Shown in pieces: positions 7,444-18,484 of a stretch of DNA of 64,000 nt. The translations under genes and the position numbers were made by a program. Under the pieces are notes generated by a model, which saw only the letters and a program-made list of their open reading frames with translations, was not told where the DNA came from and did no database searches. The stretch's first letter is position 1; each line of letters begins with the position of its first letter. Location of the stretch: NCBI RefSeq assembly GCF_024172165.1, contig NZ_JAMZEB010000002.1, positions 2,749,501 to 2,813,500 on the forward strand, in the 5' to 3' direction. Source of the DNA: Nonomuraea thailandensis. GTDB taxonomy: Bacteria; Actinomycetota; Actinomycetes; Streptosporangiales; Streptosporangiaceae.

Positions 7444-8547
7444 TCACAGGTACACGTGGTCGAGCAGGGCGGCCGGCGCGCGCCGCGCGAACAGGCCGTC
7501 GGTCAGGCGGTACGGATCCACCCACCCGGCGGGCGTGGCGAACCCCCGCAGGTAAGCGGGCAGATCACCCGTGTCACCCGCCTCGCCCAGCATCCGGCGG
7601 GCCCGCGACAGGGCGCGGCGCAGCAGGTCCGGGCGGAACGGCTCGGAGGCGGTGCGCTTGAGCATCGCGATGAAGTACAGGCGCATCCCGAGGCGGTAGA
7701 CGGCCGGGTCGACCTCCCGCAGGCACAGCTCGGCGAGCCGGCCCAGGGAGTGGCCGTCCCAGCCGCCGTGCCGGCTGGAGCGTACGACGCCGCCGATCGG
7801 CACCCGCCCCAGCGGCAGCCGCGACGGCCGGGCGCCCAGCTCGGCCAGCACGCGCGCCAGCAGCGCGTAGTCGTGGGCCAGGTCCTCGTCGTAGACGAGC
7901 AGCACCTCCTCGCCCGCGGCCAGGCGGGGGATCAGGTCCCGCAGGATCACCAGCAGGTAGTTGGCGTGCCCGTCCGCGCCGACCACCGGGCGCAGCGGCA
8001 TGCCCCAGCGGGTCCCGTCCAGGTACGCGGGCCCGCCGTGGCGGCGGTGGTCCACGCACAGGTGCCGCCGCGCCAGCAGTTCGACGGTCTCGTCGATCGA
8101 GGCCACGGCCGGCCGGTCGGCGGTCAGGCCGGGGTCGTGCACGCCGAGCAGGCCGAGCTGCCGCTTCCAGTCGCGGGTGGCCGCCCGCGTGGCCGGGTGG
8201 ACCCAGCCCTCCCGCTCGACGCGCTCGGTGTAGTGGCGCAGGCGGTCCATGGGGCGGGTGTCGCCCGAGGCGTGGCAGCGCACGTACAGGTGACCGAGGT
8301 CGTCGGGGGACAGCGCGGCGAAGTCGAGCTCCGGATGGCGGCGGTCGAGGTAGTCCCAGAACTGGATGGTCTGCCCCGTCAGGTTCGCGGCGCGCGGATT
8401 CCAGTAGTACTCCAGGTCGCGTACCAGCCGCGTGCCACGGAAGAGCGTGTCCACCCAGAGGAAGCCCTTGACGTGCGTGGGCAGCAGGGGCTTGGTGGCG
8501 GTGATGGTGACGGGCGCGAGCAGCAGCCGCCGGGCAGGACCACGCAC
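7444..8547 (-). CDS. Unrecognised 367-residue protein in the pdh operon
   Basis: I do not recognise the family. I chose the GTG at 8547 (VRGPARRLLLAPVTITATKP), which has GAGGGGAG about 5 bases upstream. The open frame continues upstream into pdh, but only as a shadow. Visible segments are THVKGFLWVDTLFRGTRLV, EYYWNPRAANLTGQ, VDHRRHGGPAYLDGTRWG, LLVYDEDLAHDYALLARVL and RSSRHGGWDGHSLG. There is no signal peptide or clear membrane span. The VDTLFRG and VYDEDLAHDY segments contain conserved-looking Asp/Glu residues that could bind metal or substrate, which is a guess. It lies 25 bp after pdh and 84 bp before the GH3 gene on the same strand, so it is very probably co-transcribed. Confidence 0.7.
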   Translation of the reverse strand: MRGPARRLLLAPVTITATKPLLPTHVKGFLWVDTLFRGTRLVRDLEYYWNPRAANLTGQTIQFWDYLDRRHPELDFAALSPDDLGHLYVRCHASGDTRPMDRLRHYTERVEREGWVHPATRAATRDWKRQLGLLGVHDPGLTADRPAVASIDETVELLARRHLCVDHRRHGGPAYLDGTRWGMPLRPVVGADGHANYLLVILRDLIPRLAAGEEVLLVYDEDLAHDYALLARVLAELGARPSRLPLGRVPIGGVVRSSRHGGWDGHSLGRLAELCLREVDPAVYRLGMRLYFIAMLKRTASEPFRPDLLRRALSRARRMLGEAGDTGDLPAYLRGFATPAGWVDPYRLTDGLFARRAPAALLDHVYL

Positions 8548-8572
8548 GTGCGCTCCCCTCGGATCCGGGCGG

Positions 8573-9652
8573 TCAGCGCTGCCGCCAGCCCTGGTCGTGC
8601 AGCGCCTTGCGCAGCGTCGCCGCCAGGCCGGGCAGGACGCTGATGTGGACGAGCCCGGCGGGCTGCCCCGTGGCGTGCTCGATGCGGACGTCCTCGATGT
8701 TGACCCCCGCCTGGTCGGCGTCGGCGAACAGGCGGGCCAGCTCGCCCGGCTGGTCACCGATGACGGCGGTGACCGTCTCGAAGCGCTCCGGCCGGGTGTC
8801 GTGCTTGCCGGAGATGCGGGCGCGGCCCGTACGGCCCCTGCGCAGCACGTCCTCGACGACGGCCAGCCCGGCCGCGCGTTCCGGGCCGTCGCCGGCGAGC
8901 CCGCGCAGGGCCGTCACCATCCGCCCCAGGTCGGTGCCCAGCTCTTCGAGCAGGTCGGCCACGACCCTGGCGTTGGCGCCGAGGATGTCCATCCAGAGCC
9001 CCGGGTCGGCCTCCGCGATGCGGGTCAGGTCCCGCAGGCCGGGGCCGGCCAGGCTCACCTCGCGTTCCCCCGCGTGCTCCAGGCGCTGGGCGACCAGGCT
9101 CGCCACGACGTGCGGCGCGTGCGAGACCAGCGCCACCGCCCGGTCGTGCGCGACGGCCTCCATGACCACGGGCACCGCGTCGCACAACGCCACCAGCTCC
9201 AGCGCCGTGTTGAGCGTCTCGGTGCCGGTGTCGGGCGTCGGCGTGAGCGCCCACATCCGGCCCTCGAACAGGTCGGCCCTGGCCTTGAGCGGGCCGCTGT
9301 GCGCCGCGCCCGCCATCGGATGGCCGCCGATGTACGACGAGGTGTCGCAGCCCAGCGCGACGGCCTCCCGCTGCGCCTCCGCCTTGACGCTGGCGACGTC
9401 CGTGTGGTGCGCGGCCACGCCCTCCGCCTGCAGCCCGGCCAGCACGCCGGCGACGTGGGGCGGGGGCACCGCCACGACCGCCAGGTCCACCGCGCCCGAC
9501 GGCGGCCGGGCGGTCCCGGCGCCGAGCGAGGCCGCCGTCCGTACCGCCTCCGGGTCCGCGTCCCGCAGGTGCACGGTCACGGCGTGCGCGCGCAGCGCCA
9601 GCGCCACCGAGGTGCCCACCAGCCCCGTGCCGACAACCAAAGCCGAATGCAT
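8573..9652 (-). CDS. pdh: Prephenate dehydrogenase with C-terminal ACT domain
   Basis: This 359-residue NAD(P)-dependent enzyme oxidises and decarboxylates prephenate to 4-hydroxyphenylpyruvate, the substrate of HmaS. The N-terminal dinucleotide fold carries VVGTGLVGTSVA (6-17), then a TDVASVK segment and IGGHPMAGAAHSGP, which holds the conserved GGHPMAG signature. The C-terminal part (about 285-359) has DQPGELARLFADADQAGVNIEDVRIEH, an ACT regulatory fold. I chose the ATG at 9652 (MHSALVVG) because homology starts there. The longer frame to 9832 runs through the promoter and operator. In Hpg-producing clusters this gene raises 4-hydroxyphenylpyruvate supply. It is the first gene of the minus-strand operon. 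Confidence 0.92.
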   Translation of the reverse strand: MHSALVVGTGLVGTSVALALRAHAVTVHLRDADPEAVRTAASLGAGTARPPSGAVDLAVVAVPPPHVAGVLAGLQAEGVAAHHTDVASVKAEAQREAVALGCDTSSYIGGHPMAGAAHSGPLKARADLFEGRMWALTPTPDTGTETLNTALELVALCDAVPVVMEAVAHDRAVALVSHAPHVVASLVAQRLEHAGEREVSLAGPGLRDLTRIAEADPGLWMDILGANARVVADLLEELGTDLGRMVTALRGLAGDGPERAAGLAVVEDVLRRGRTGRARISGKHDTRPERFETVTAVIGDQPGELARLFADADQAGVNIEDVRIEHATGQPAGLVHISVLPGLAATLRKALHDQGWRQR

Positions 9653-9708
9653 ACGGCAGCGCCCATCCCGTCCGACGAAGCGGGCTCCGAGCGCCCGGTC
9701 GATCCCGG

Positions 9709-9738
9709 ACCATAGACGTTCGGCGCCGCCGTGATCCA
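9709..9738 (-). promoter_or_regulatory. Promoter of the pdh operon
   Basis: On the minus strand TGGATC (9738-9733) and TATGGT (9714-9709) are separated by 18 bp, the same spacing as the promoters before NRPS1, NRPS3 and NRPS4. Transcription would start about 50 bp before pdh. The operator at 9802-9830 lies about 63 bp upstream, further than at the other sites. Confidence 0.5.
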
Positions 9739-9801
9739 CCGTGCACGGGACTTGCGGAAAACGCGTACGGAATGACGTCCTTAATATTTCGCGGCCACCG
9801 T

Positions 9802-9830
9802 GTTCAACTGCGGCGCCGCCACACTTGAAC
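9802..9830. promoter_or_regulatory. StrR-type operator between pdh and the CmlA-like gene
   Basis: GTTCAACTG (9802-9810), 11 bp, then CACTTGAAC (9822-9830), with one mismatch to a perfect palindrome. A further GTTCAACGG half lies at 9837-9845. It sits in a 373-bp divergent intergenic region (9653-10025). No good -10/-35 pair for the rightward genes could be named. Confidence 0.75.
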
Positions 9831-10025
9831 AAAAGTGTTCAACGGGCCGGCGCCTTGCCGCCGAATGTCCCGCCGGGTCATTCTTCCCTTCGCCGGCGCC
9901 TCAAGTGCGAACCCGGTCACCCGGTAGTCGTCCATTTCTTCACGGTCCGCCGCAGTGCCATGCGCAACAACCCGTGCGCCCCGGGCCGGTTCCTGTTGTC
10001 AGTTCACCTCGAGGGGAGCGCGCAG

Positions 10026-11609
10026 ATGGCTGATGAGCAGTTGTTTCTGCGGTCGAAAGTCATTGTCGAGCCACTGGTGGACAGGTTCTTCGCCTGGCCG
10101 CACACGATCGCGCCGGTGCAGGCGGCGATGAACCTCGCCCGGCTCCAGGTGCCGTTGCTGGAGTCGTACCTGCAGTCGCCGCAGGTCCACGTGGCGGCCA
10201 GCAACAACCCGGAGCTGCGCGGCGGCTACTTCATCAACATCCCCGAGTCGCGCGCCGACGAGGTACGCGACCTGCTCGACACCATCAGGCGCGATCGCGC
10301 CGACATGCTGCGCTTCGCCGACGCGATCGCGGCCGGGCAGGAGATCCTGCGGGCCAGCGCCACCGGGTTCGACCTGACGCCGCTCTACCCGAAGCTGCCC
10401 GCCGAGCTCGGCGGCCTGGTCGAGCTGGCCTACGACACCGACAACCAGGCGCAGCTGCGCTTCATGGAGCCGCTCGTCTACAAGAGCGACGTCTACGCCG
10501 AGGCCCGCCAGTCGGTGCAGCTGTCCTTCGAGACCGGCATCGAGCGGCCCTTCATCCTCAGCACGCCGCGGCTGCCCTCGCCGGACGTCCTGGAGCTGGG
10601 CATCCCCTTCCGCCACCCCGGCCTGGAGGAGCTGTTCAAGGCCCGGGTGCGCCCGGCCACCCTGCGCCACCTGCGCGAGGCGCTGGAGCTCGACGACGCC
10701 CAGGCGGTCCAGCTGTCCGCCATGCTCAGCGACCGCCCCAGCCTGGCGCCCGACCGGCACATCGAGGGCGGCGGCCGGATCCGCTACTTCGGGCACGCCT
10801 GCCTGGTGCTCCAGACGCCCGAGGCCGCCATCGTGACCGACCCGTTCATCAGCGCGGACAGCACCGCCGGCGACCGGTACACGCTGGACGACCTGCCCGA
10901 CTACATCGACCTCGTGCTCATCACGCACGGGCACCAGGACCACATTGTCCTGGAGACCCTGCTCCAGCTCCGCGGCCGTGTCGGCGCCGTCGTCGTCCCG
11001 CGCTCCTCGCGCGGCAACCTGTGCGACCCGTCGATGGGGCTGATGCTGAGCCACCAGGGCTTCCCCGTGATCGAGGTCGACGACTTCGACGAGATCCCCT
11101 TCCCCGGCGGCAAGGTGACCGCCACGCCGTTCCTCGGCGAGCACTGCGACCTGGACATCCGCGCCAAGTCCACGTACTGGGCCGAGCTGGCCGGCAAGAA
11201 CGTCTTCATCGGCGCCGACTCCTCCGGCATCGACCCCACCCTGTACCGCTACATCAAGGGTCACCTCGGCACGGCCGACTACGCCTTCCTGGGCATGGAG
11301 TGCGACGGCGCCCCGCTGACCTGGCTCTACCAGGCGCTGCTCACCATCCCGATCCCCAAGAAGATGAGCGACTCCCGCAAGCTGTCGGGCTCGAACGCCG
11401 AGCAGGCGGCGGCGATCATGACGGAGCTGGGCGCCAAGGAGGGCTACATCTACGCCATGGGCGAGGAGGCCTGGCTCGGCCACGTCATGGCCACCACCTA
11501 CAACGAGGACACGTACCAGATCAAGCAGATCAACGAGTTCCTCGCCTGGTGCTCGGAGCGCGACATCAAGGCCGGGCACCTGTTCAAGCAGCAGGAATGG
11601 CGCTGGTAG
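10026..11609 (+). CDS. CmlA-type diiron beta-hydroxylase of T-domain-bound amino acids
   Basis: This 527-residue protein is close to the length of CmlA (about 530). It has a CmlA-like N-terminal domain (to about 245) followed by a metallo-beta-lactamase fold. The metal site motif is HGHQDH (301-306), with Glu372 in GEHCD and Asp398 in GADSS in the spacing expected for the CmlA diiron ligands. CmlA hydroxylates the beta carbon of an amino acid while it is tethered to an NRPS carrier domain. GAGGGGAG precedes the ATG at 10026. The longer frame from 9741 covers the operator and is not coding. It leads the rightward Hpg operon. Which residue it hydroxylates cannot be told from sequence. It shares this cluster with a second, unrelated hydroxylase at 16158. 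Confidence 0.88.
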   Translation: MADEQLFLRSKVIVEPLVDRFFAWPHTIAPVQAAMNLARLQVPLLESYLQSPQVHVAASNNPELRGGYFINIPESRADEVRDLLDTIRRDRADMLRFADAIAAGQEILRASATGFDLTPLYPKLPAELGGLVELAYDTDNQAQLRFMEPLVYKSDVYAEARQSVQLSFETGIERPFILSTPRLPSPDVLELGIPFRHPGLEELFKARVRPATLRHLREALELDDAQAVQLSAMLSDRPSLAPDRHIEGGGRIRYFGHACLVLQTPEAAIVTDPFISADSTAGDRYTLDDLPDYIDLVLITHGHQDHIVLETLLQLRGRVGAVVVPRSSRGNLCDPSMGLMLSHQGFPVIEVDDFDEIPFPGGKVTATPFLGEHCDLDIRAKSTYWAELAGKNVFIGADSSGIDPTLYRYIKGHLGTADYAFLGMECDGAPLTWLYQALLTIPIPKKMSDSRKLSGSNAEQAAAIMTELGAKEGYIYAMGEEAWLGHVMATTYNEDTYQIKQINEFLAWCSERDIKAGHLFKQQEWRW

Positions 11610-11671
11610 CCGGCTGACGAAGCCCGTATCGCCCGACGAAGTGGCCATCGGTTCCCCCAGGAGGTATCCCC

Positions 11672-12690
11672 GTGGCTGTGCAAGACATCTCGTACGTCGA
11701 GCTGTTCACGCAAGACAAGATCTCGGCCGTCGACTACCTGGTCACAGCCATGGGGTTCACCCGCGTCGCCGACTCCGTGGAGGTCGACCGGAGCTCCGTG
11801 CTGCTGCGCCAGGGCGAGGTGCAGATGGTCGTCACCTCCGGCCACGGGATCTGGAAGTTCCTCGACGAGCACGGCGACGGCATCGCCGACATCGGCTTCA
11901 CCTGCGACGACGTGGCCCGCACCGGTGCCGCGGCGGCCGTGGCCGCCGCCGGGCCCGTCCGGACCCTGCGCGGCAACACGGTCGTGCCCGGCTTCGGCGG
12001 CGTGACCCACACCCTGCTGCCGCCGGTGGACGCCCCCGCCCGCGTGGCGCCCCCCGGGCGCAACTGGGTGCCCACCCCGGACCTGTCCGCCCACGCGGAC
12101 GGCCACATCAGGCTCCTTGACCACGTGGCCGTCTGCGTCGAAGGAGGCAGGCTCGGCGAGTACGCCGACTACTACCGCGACGCCTACGGCTTCTCCCGCT
12201 ACTCCTCCGAGTACGTCGACACCGGCGGCCAGGCCATGGACTCCATCGTCGTGCGCAGCGCCTCTGAACGCGTCACGTTCACCCTGGTCGCGCCCGACCC
12301 CGGCAAGGACGGCGGGCAGCTCGACGCGTTCCTCGGACGCAACGGCGGGCCCGGCGTGCAGCACCTGGCCTTCCTCGTGGAGGACATCATCGCGGCCGTA
12401 CGCGACTGCCGCGAAGGCGGCGTGGACTTCCTGACCACGCCCGCCGCCTACTACGAGAGGCTCGCCGACACCTTCCAGGAGAGCCGGTTCGGCATCGCCG
12501 AGCTCCAGGAGTCGCAGGTGCTGGCCGACCACGACGAGTGGGGGCAACTGCTGCAGCTGTTCAGCCGCTCGCCGTACGAGCGCAACACGCTGTTCTACGA
12601 GCTCATCCAGCGGCTGGGCTCGCGCGGGTTCGGCAGCTCCAACATCCGCGCGCTGTACGAGGCCGTCCAGCGTGACCGCCTGAGCGCCGG

Positions 12691-12694
<4 letters not shown>
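11672..12694 (+). CDS. hmaS: 4-hydroxymandelate synthase
   Basis: This 340-residue Fe(II) dioxygenase is of the HPPD/HmaS family. It turns 4-hydroxyphenylpyruvate into 4-hydroxymandelate, the committed step to Hpg. There are two vicinal-oxygen-chelate halves. The iron ligands are His151 (LLDHVAV), His231 (VQHLAFL) and Glu310 (LFYELIQ). The C-terminal helix region reads RGFGSSNIRALYEAV. Distinguishing HmaS from HPPD by eye is not certain, but the next gene is the mandelate oxidase/aminotransferase fusion, which decides it. The start is GTG at 11672 behind AGGAGG. The stop overlaps the next ATG (ATGA), giving translational coupling. Confidence 0.93.
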
Positions 12695-15108
<2,414 letters not shown>

Positions 15109-15135
15109 TCGGCTGTCCGCCTCCGAGAACCGGCT

Positions 15136-15939
15136 TCAGTTCTTGTCCAGGAACTCGATGATCGCGGAGTTCACCGCGTCGGGGCGTTCCAGATTGCCCA
15201 GGTGACCGCAGCGGGGCAGCTCCACCAGGTCGCAGCCCGGGATGGCGTCGGCCACCTCGGCCACCAGGTGCGGCGGGCACACCAGGTCGTCGGCGAAGGC
15301 GATGGCCCGGCACGGCACGGTGACCCGCCGCAGCGCGGGCCGCCGGTCGCCGATCGTGTCCACGCCGAGCTGGCCGGCCGAGCCGCGGCCCGCGCCCGTC
15401 ATCAGCTCGAAGATCTCCAGCCAGCCGGTGGCGGCCTCGTCGTCGTTCAGCGTCGCGGGGGACAACATCTCGAGGACCGTGCGCATGGCCTGGTACGTGG
15501 CCGGCAGCTCGACCCCGCTCTCCCGCAACGCCCGATCCGCCCGCGCCATCGCCCGCCTGGTCGCGTCCGACCGTGACCGGGTGGCGATCAGCACCGCCGA
15601 ACGCACCAGCTCAGGAGACTCCAGAGCCAGCTCCTGGGCGATCATCGCGCCCATGGACGTGCCCACGACGCGGCACGGCCCGATCCCCAGCGCCTCGATC
15701 AGCCCTCGGGTGTCGGCCACCATGTCCGCCAGCGTGTACTCGCCGGGCGGCACGCTCGACGGCGCGATGCCCCGGTTGTCGAACACGATCGTCTCGTAGC
15801 CGGCCGCGTTCAGCGCCGGCGTCTGGTGCATGGTCCAGACGTGGCCGGCGGCGTTCGAGCCCATGATGAGCAGGACGGGGTCGCCGCTGCCTGAACGCTG
15901 GTAGGAGAGCTGGATCCCGTTGGTGCTCACGAACGGCAT
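15136..15939 (-). CDS. Alpha/beta-hydrolase fold protein
   Basis: This 267-residue soluble hydrolase has a nucleophile elbow GTSMGA (Ser95), an LLIMGSNA oxyanion region, FDNRG after strand 4, an Asp in FADDLVCPP and a His in CGHLGNLE. The start MPFVSTNGIQLSYQ at 15939 matches where the family normally begins, with GAGAG upstream. Such genes occur in peptide clusters as editing thioesterases or in beta-hydroxy-amino-acid release. Here it is divergent from the SyrP-like hydroxylase across a shared operator, suggesting co-regulation, but the substrate is unknown. It converges with the Hpg fusion, 27 bp away. A strong AGGAGG + GTG upstream opens a short out-of-frame leader. Confidence 0.82.
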   Translation of the reverse strand: MPFVSTNGIQLSYQRSGSGDPVLLIMGSNAAGHVWTMHQTPALNAAGYETIVFDNRGIAPSSVPPGEYTLADMVADTRGLIEALGIGPCRVVGTSMGAMIAQELALESPELVRSAVLIATRSRSDATRRAMARADRALRESGVELPATYQAMRTVLEMLSPATLNDDEAATGWLEIFELMTGAGRGSAGQLGVDTIGDRRPALRRVTVPCRAIAFADDLVCPPHLVAEVADAIPGCDLVELPRCGHLGNLERPDAVNSAIIEFLDKN

Positions 15940-16058
15940 GGGGCGCTCTCGATGACGGTCGGCGTGGGCACGATGCCTCCTGCTCAGGTGGGTGGGGGAG
16001 TGCGCCCGTGGGAGCGCGTTCCACCATGACACGGGGCGCGTCAGGGCGTCGAACGCCC

Positions 16059-16087
16059 GTCCAACTGGCGCGGGGCCGCACTTGAAC
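16059..16087. promoter_or_regulatory. StrR-type operator between the hydrolase and the SyrP-like gene
   Basis: GTCCAACTG (16059-16067), 11 bp, then CACTTGAAC (16079-16087). There is one mismatch in each half from the GTTCAACTG/CAGTTGAAC consensus. It lies between divergent genes. Confidence 0.65.
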
Positions 16088-16091
16088 GCGC

Positions 16092-16121
16092 TCGCCCGGC
16101 CGGGCGCGGGACCCGCATACT
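16092..16121 (+). promoter_or_regulatory. Putative promoter of the SyrP-like gene
   Basis: CATACT (16116-16121) is preceded at 18 bp by a poor -35 (TCGCCC, 16092-16097) that directly follows the operator. A weak -35 next to an activator site fits activator-dependent transcription. Confidence 0.4.
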
Positions 16122-16157
16122 CGCCCCCGGATGTGGCCGATGAGAGAGGTCTTCGCC

Positions 16158-17099
16158 ATGAGCGCGTACAACGACTGGAAGCCGATGGAGATCCGGCCCG
16201 GCGGCGCCGCGGCCGGCGCGGGCGGGCTGCGCCGCACGCTGGCGGCGATGGGCGACTTCGGGGACGTGCTCACCCAGGCCAAGGTCGTGGTCTTCCGCGG
16301 CTTCCAGGTGGCCGAGCACGAGCTCGACGAGGTCATGGACCTGCTGCTGCCGAACCGGCTGGCCTACACGCACGGCACGTCGCCGCGTACCAAGGTCGCC
16401 GCCGGCAACGTCTACACCTCCACCGAGTACCCCAGCGAGCAGACCATCGCGATGCACAACGAGCTGTCCTACAGCCACAAGTGGCCCGCCCGGCTGCTGT
16501 TCTACTGCGCCACGACACCGGGGTCCGGCGGCGCCACGCCCGTCGTCGACGGCGCGCTGTGGCTGGAGTCCCTGGACGAGAAGGTACGGGACGCCTTCGC
16601 CGGCGGCGTCCGCTACTCGCAGAACCTGCACGACGGGTTCGGCCTGGGGCGGAGCTGGAAGCAGACGTTCGAGACCGACGACCGCGCGCAGGTGGAGGCG
16701 TTCCTCGAAGAGGGGCGGTTCGACTGGAAATGGACCTCCGACGGCGGGCTGCGCATGGTGAGCCCCGTTCGCCCCGCCTCGATCCGGCATCCGGTCACCG
16801 GATCCACGGTCTGGTTCAACCAGGCCGACCACTTCCACCCGGCCGCGCTCGGCGACGACATCGCCCGCGAGCTGGCCCAGATCCTGCCGTCCGAGGCGCT
16901 GCCGCAGTCCGTCACGTTCGCCGACGGCAGCCCCATCCCCGACGAGTACGTCATCCACGTCCACGACCGCGGGCTGGAGATGGCCGTGGACGTGGACTGG
17001 CAGCAGGGCGACCTCATGGTCATCGACAACGTCGCCGTAGGACACGGCCGCCGCCCCTACACCGGCGACCGCCGCGTCCTGGTCGCCATGTCGGACTGA
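16158..17099 (+). CDS. SyrP-like Fe(II)/2-oxoglutarate amino acid beta-hydroxylase
   Basis: This 313-residue protein is of the TauD/TfdA superfamily, SyrP-like branch. The metal facial triad is His100 and Glu102 (MHNELSY) with distal His296 (VGHGRRPY). The R305-R306 region (GDRRVLVAM) is the expected 2-oxoglutarate anchor. Other family marks are TPRT/SPRTK, NVYTSTEYP and GGATPVVDG. SyrP hydroxylates the beta carbon of carrier-bound Asp, and Asp- and Asn-selecting modules are present here, so Asp/Asn hydroxylation is plausible. I chose the ATG at 16158 because GAGAGG sits 8 bases before it, whereas the earlier in-frame ATGs at 16131 and 16140 fall almost on the predicted transcription start. 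Confidence 0.88.
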   Translation: MSAYNDWKPMEIRPGGAAAGAGGLRRTLAAMGDFGDVLTQAKVVVFRGFQVAEHELDEVMDLLLPNRLAYTHGTSPRTKVAAGNVYTSTEYPSEQTIAMHNELSYSHKWPARLLFYCATTPGSGGATPVVDGALWLESLDEKVRDAFAGGVRYSQNLHDGFGLGRSWKQTFETDDRAQVEAFLEEGRFDWKWTSDGGLRMVSPVRPASIRHPVTGSTVWFNQADHFHPAALGDDIARELAQILPSEALPQSVTFADGSPIPDEYVIHVHDRGLEMAVDVDWQQGDLMVIDNVAVGHGRRPYTGDRRVLVAMSD

Positions 17100-17109
17100 C
17101 GACGCCGGC

Positions 17110-17136
17110 CCGCCAGAGCGGCGACCCGGCTGGCGG
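17110..17136. terminator. Hairpin between convergent SyrP-like and P450 genes
   Basis: Perfect 7-bp arms CCGCCAG (17110-17116) and CTGGCGG (17130-17136) lie between the two converging stop codons, with a 13-bp GC-rich loop and no T-tract. The placement supports a shared terminator. Confidence 0.45.
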
Positions 17137-18336
17137 CTAGCGGTCCGCCTTCAGGAGCACCGGGAGGCTTTCCGGGCCGTTGACGACGATCGAGTCCAGG
17201 AGCTTCGGCTCGCCGTCCGGCTCGATCCGCACCGACCGGTCGAGCAGTTCGCCGTACAGCAGGCGCAGCTCCACCCGGGCCAGGACGCTGCCGAGACAGA
17301 AGTGCTCGCCGAAGCCCAGAGCCAGGTGCCGGTTCGGGCGCCGCCGCACGTCGAAGGCGTCCGGGTCGTCGAAGACGCGCTCGTCGCGGTTGGCCGACGG
17401 CAGCCAGAACACCACCTTGTCGCCGGGCTCGACGGCCTGGCCGTGGATCTCGACCGGCCGCACCGCGGTGCGCATGATGTGCGTGGCGGTGGACGTCCAC
17501 CGCAGGACCTCCTCCACCGCCGACGGCAGCAGGCCGGCGTCGCCGGCGAGCGCCTGCCACTGGTCAGGGCGCTCCAGGAACGTGAGCATGCCGCCGGCCG
17601 CCGCGATCCGCGTGTTCTCCGTGCCGCCCACCAGCAGGTTGTCGCAGTTGAGGATGACGTCGTCCGGGCTGAGCCGCTCGCCGTCCACCTCCGCCGTCGC
17701 CAGCACGCTCACCAGGTCGTCGGCCGGGTTCGCGGCCTTGTCCGCCTGCAGGGTCTCGAAGTAACCGAGGATCTCCAGGTGGGCGAACCTGCGGGTGAGC
17801 GGGTCGCCGGCGGCGAACGCCTGGCTGGTCAGCTCGTACAGGTGCTCCCAGTCCGGTTCGGGGACGCCCATCATCCGGCAGATCACGTACAGGGGGACCC
17901 GGGCCGCGACGTCGGCCACGAAGTCGACGCTGCCGCGTTCGAGCGCGCGGTCCACCACGCCGCGCGTGATGTCGCGCATCTCCGGCTCCAGCGCGCGGAT
18001 CGAGCGGACCGCGAACCACTCGTCCACCAGGGCCCGCAACCGGCGGTGCCGCGGCGGATCGGTCAGCGCCAGAGTCCGCCCGCCTCCCGGGTCCGCGCCG
18101 TGCTCGGCCGGGCGCAGCAGGATCCCCTGTGCCGAGCTGAACGTCGCGGCGTCCCGGTACGCCGCGCGCACGTCGTCATAGCGCGTCAGCGACCAGAACC
18201 CGGGCAACTCGGCCGGCGGCTGCCAGTGGACCGGCGCGTGCTCACGCAGCCAGCGCCATTGCGCGAACGGGTCACCGTGTGAGTAGAGTGCGGGATCCAC
18301 CAGGTTGACATGCGGCGGCGCTGACATTTCCGCCAT
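17137..18336 (-). CDS. Cytochrome P450
   Basis: This 399-residue soluble bacterial P450 has an I-helix LVGGTENTR (a GGTENT variant of AGxDT), an ExxR in EEVLRW, and a heme loop LGFGEHFCLG with Cys347. The start at 18336 has GAGG 8 bases upstream. It needs ferredoxin and ferredoxin reductase from elsewhere. In this cluster it could hydroxylate a residue, the acyl chain, or a carrier-bound amino acid, and nothing in the sequence decides this. It is divergent from NRPS1 across an operator, so probably co-activated with the assembly line. Confidence 0.93.
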   Translation of the reverse strand: MAEMSAPPHVNLVDPALYSHGDPFAQWRWLREHAPVHWQPPAELPGFWSLTRYDDVRAAYRDAATFSSAQGILLRPAEHGADPGGGRTLALTDPPRHRRLRALVDEWFAVRSIRALEPEMRDITRGVVDRALERGSVDFVADVAARVPLYVICRMMGVPEPDWEHLYELTSQAFAAGDPLTRRFAHLEILGYFETLQADKAANPADDLVSVLATAEVDGERLSPDDVILNCDNLLVGGTENTRIAAAGGMLTFLERPDQWQALAGDAGLLPSAVEEVLRWTSTATHIMRTAVRPVEIHGQAVEPGDKVVFWLPSANRDERVFDDPDAFDVRRRPNRHLALGFGEHFCLGSVLARVELRLLYGELLDRSVRIEPDGEPKLLDSIVVNGPESLPVLLKADR

Positions 18337-18448
18337 GCCGGTGCCTCACATTCTTTTTCCTTTCCGGCGGTCGGCCGACCGCGGGACGCCTTACCGTTTC
18401 AGGGCCTTTCTCAGCCCGTCAAGCGCGCCTTTTACGCCGCTCGGGGGC

Positions 18449-18477
18449 GTACAACTGCGGCGGCGAAGCAGTTGAAC
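18449..18477. promoter_or_regulatory. StrR-type operator between P450 and NRPS1
   Basis: GTACAACTG (18449-18457), 11 bp, CAGTTGAAC (18469-18477), with a single mismatch in the left half. It lies in the 315-bp region 18337-18651, which otherwise holds only the NRPS1 promoter and leader. Confidence 0.75.
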
Positions 18478-18484
18478 GGCGTCG

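Noticed and set aside
5690..7525. Long minus-strand frame continuing the HMG-CoA reductase fusion upstream to 7525
   Set aside because: The extension is an Arg/Gly/Ala-rich shadow of the GH3 gene. The TTG at 5689 with GGAGG 7 bases upstream and overlapping the GH3 stop is the real start.
9741..10025. 95-residue N-terminal extension of the CmlA-like protein
   Set aside because: It would translate through the operator. The ATG at 10026 has a strong GAGGGGAG and matches CmlA length.
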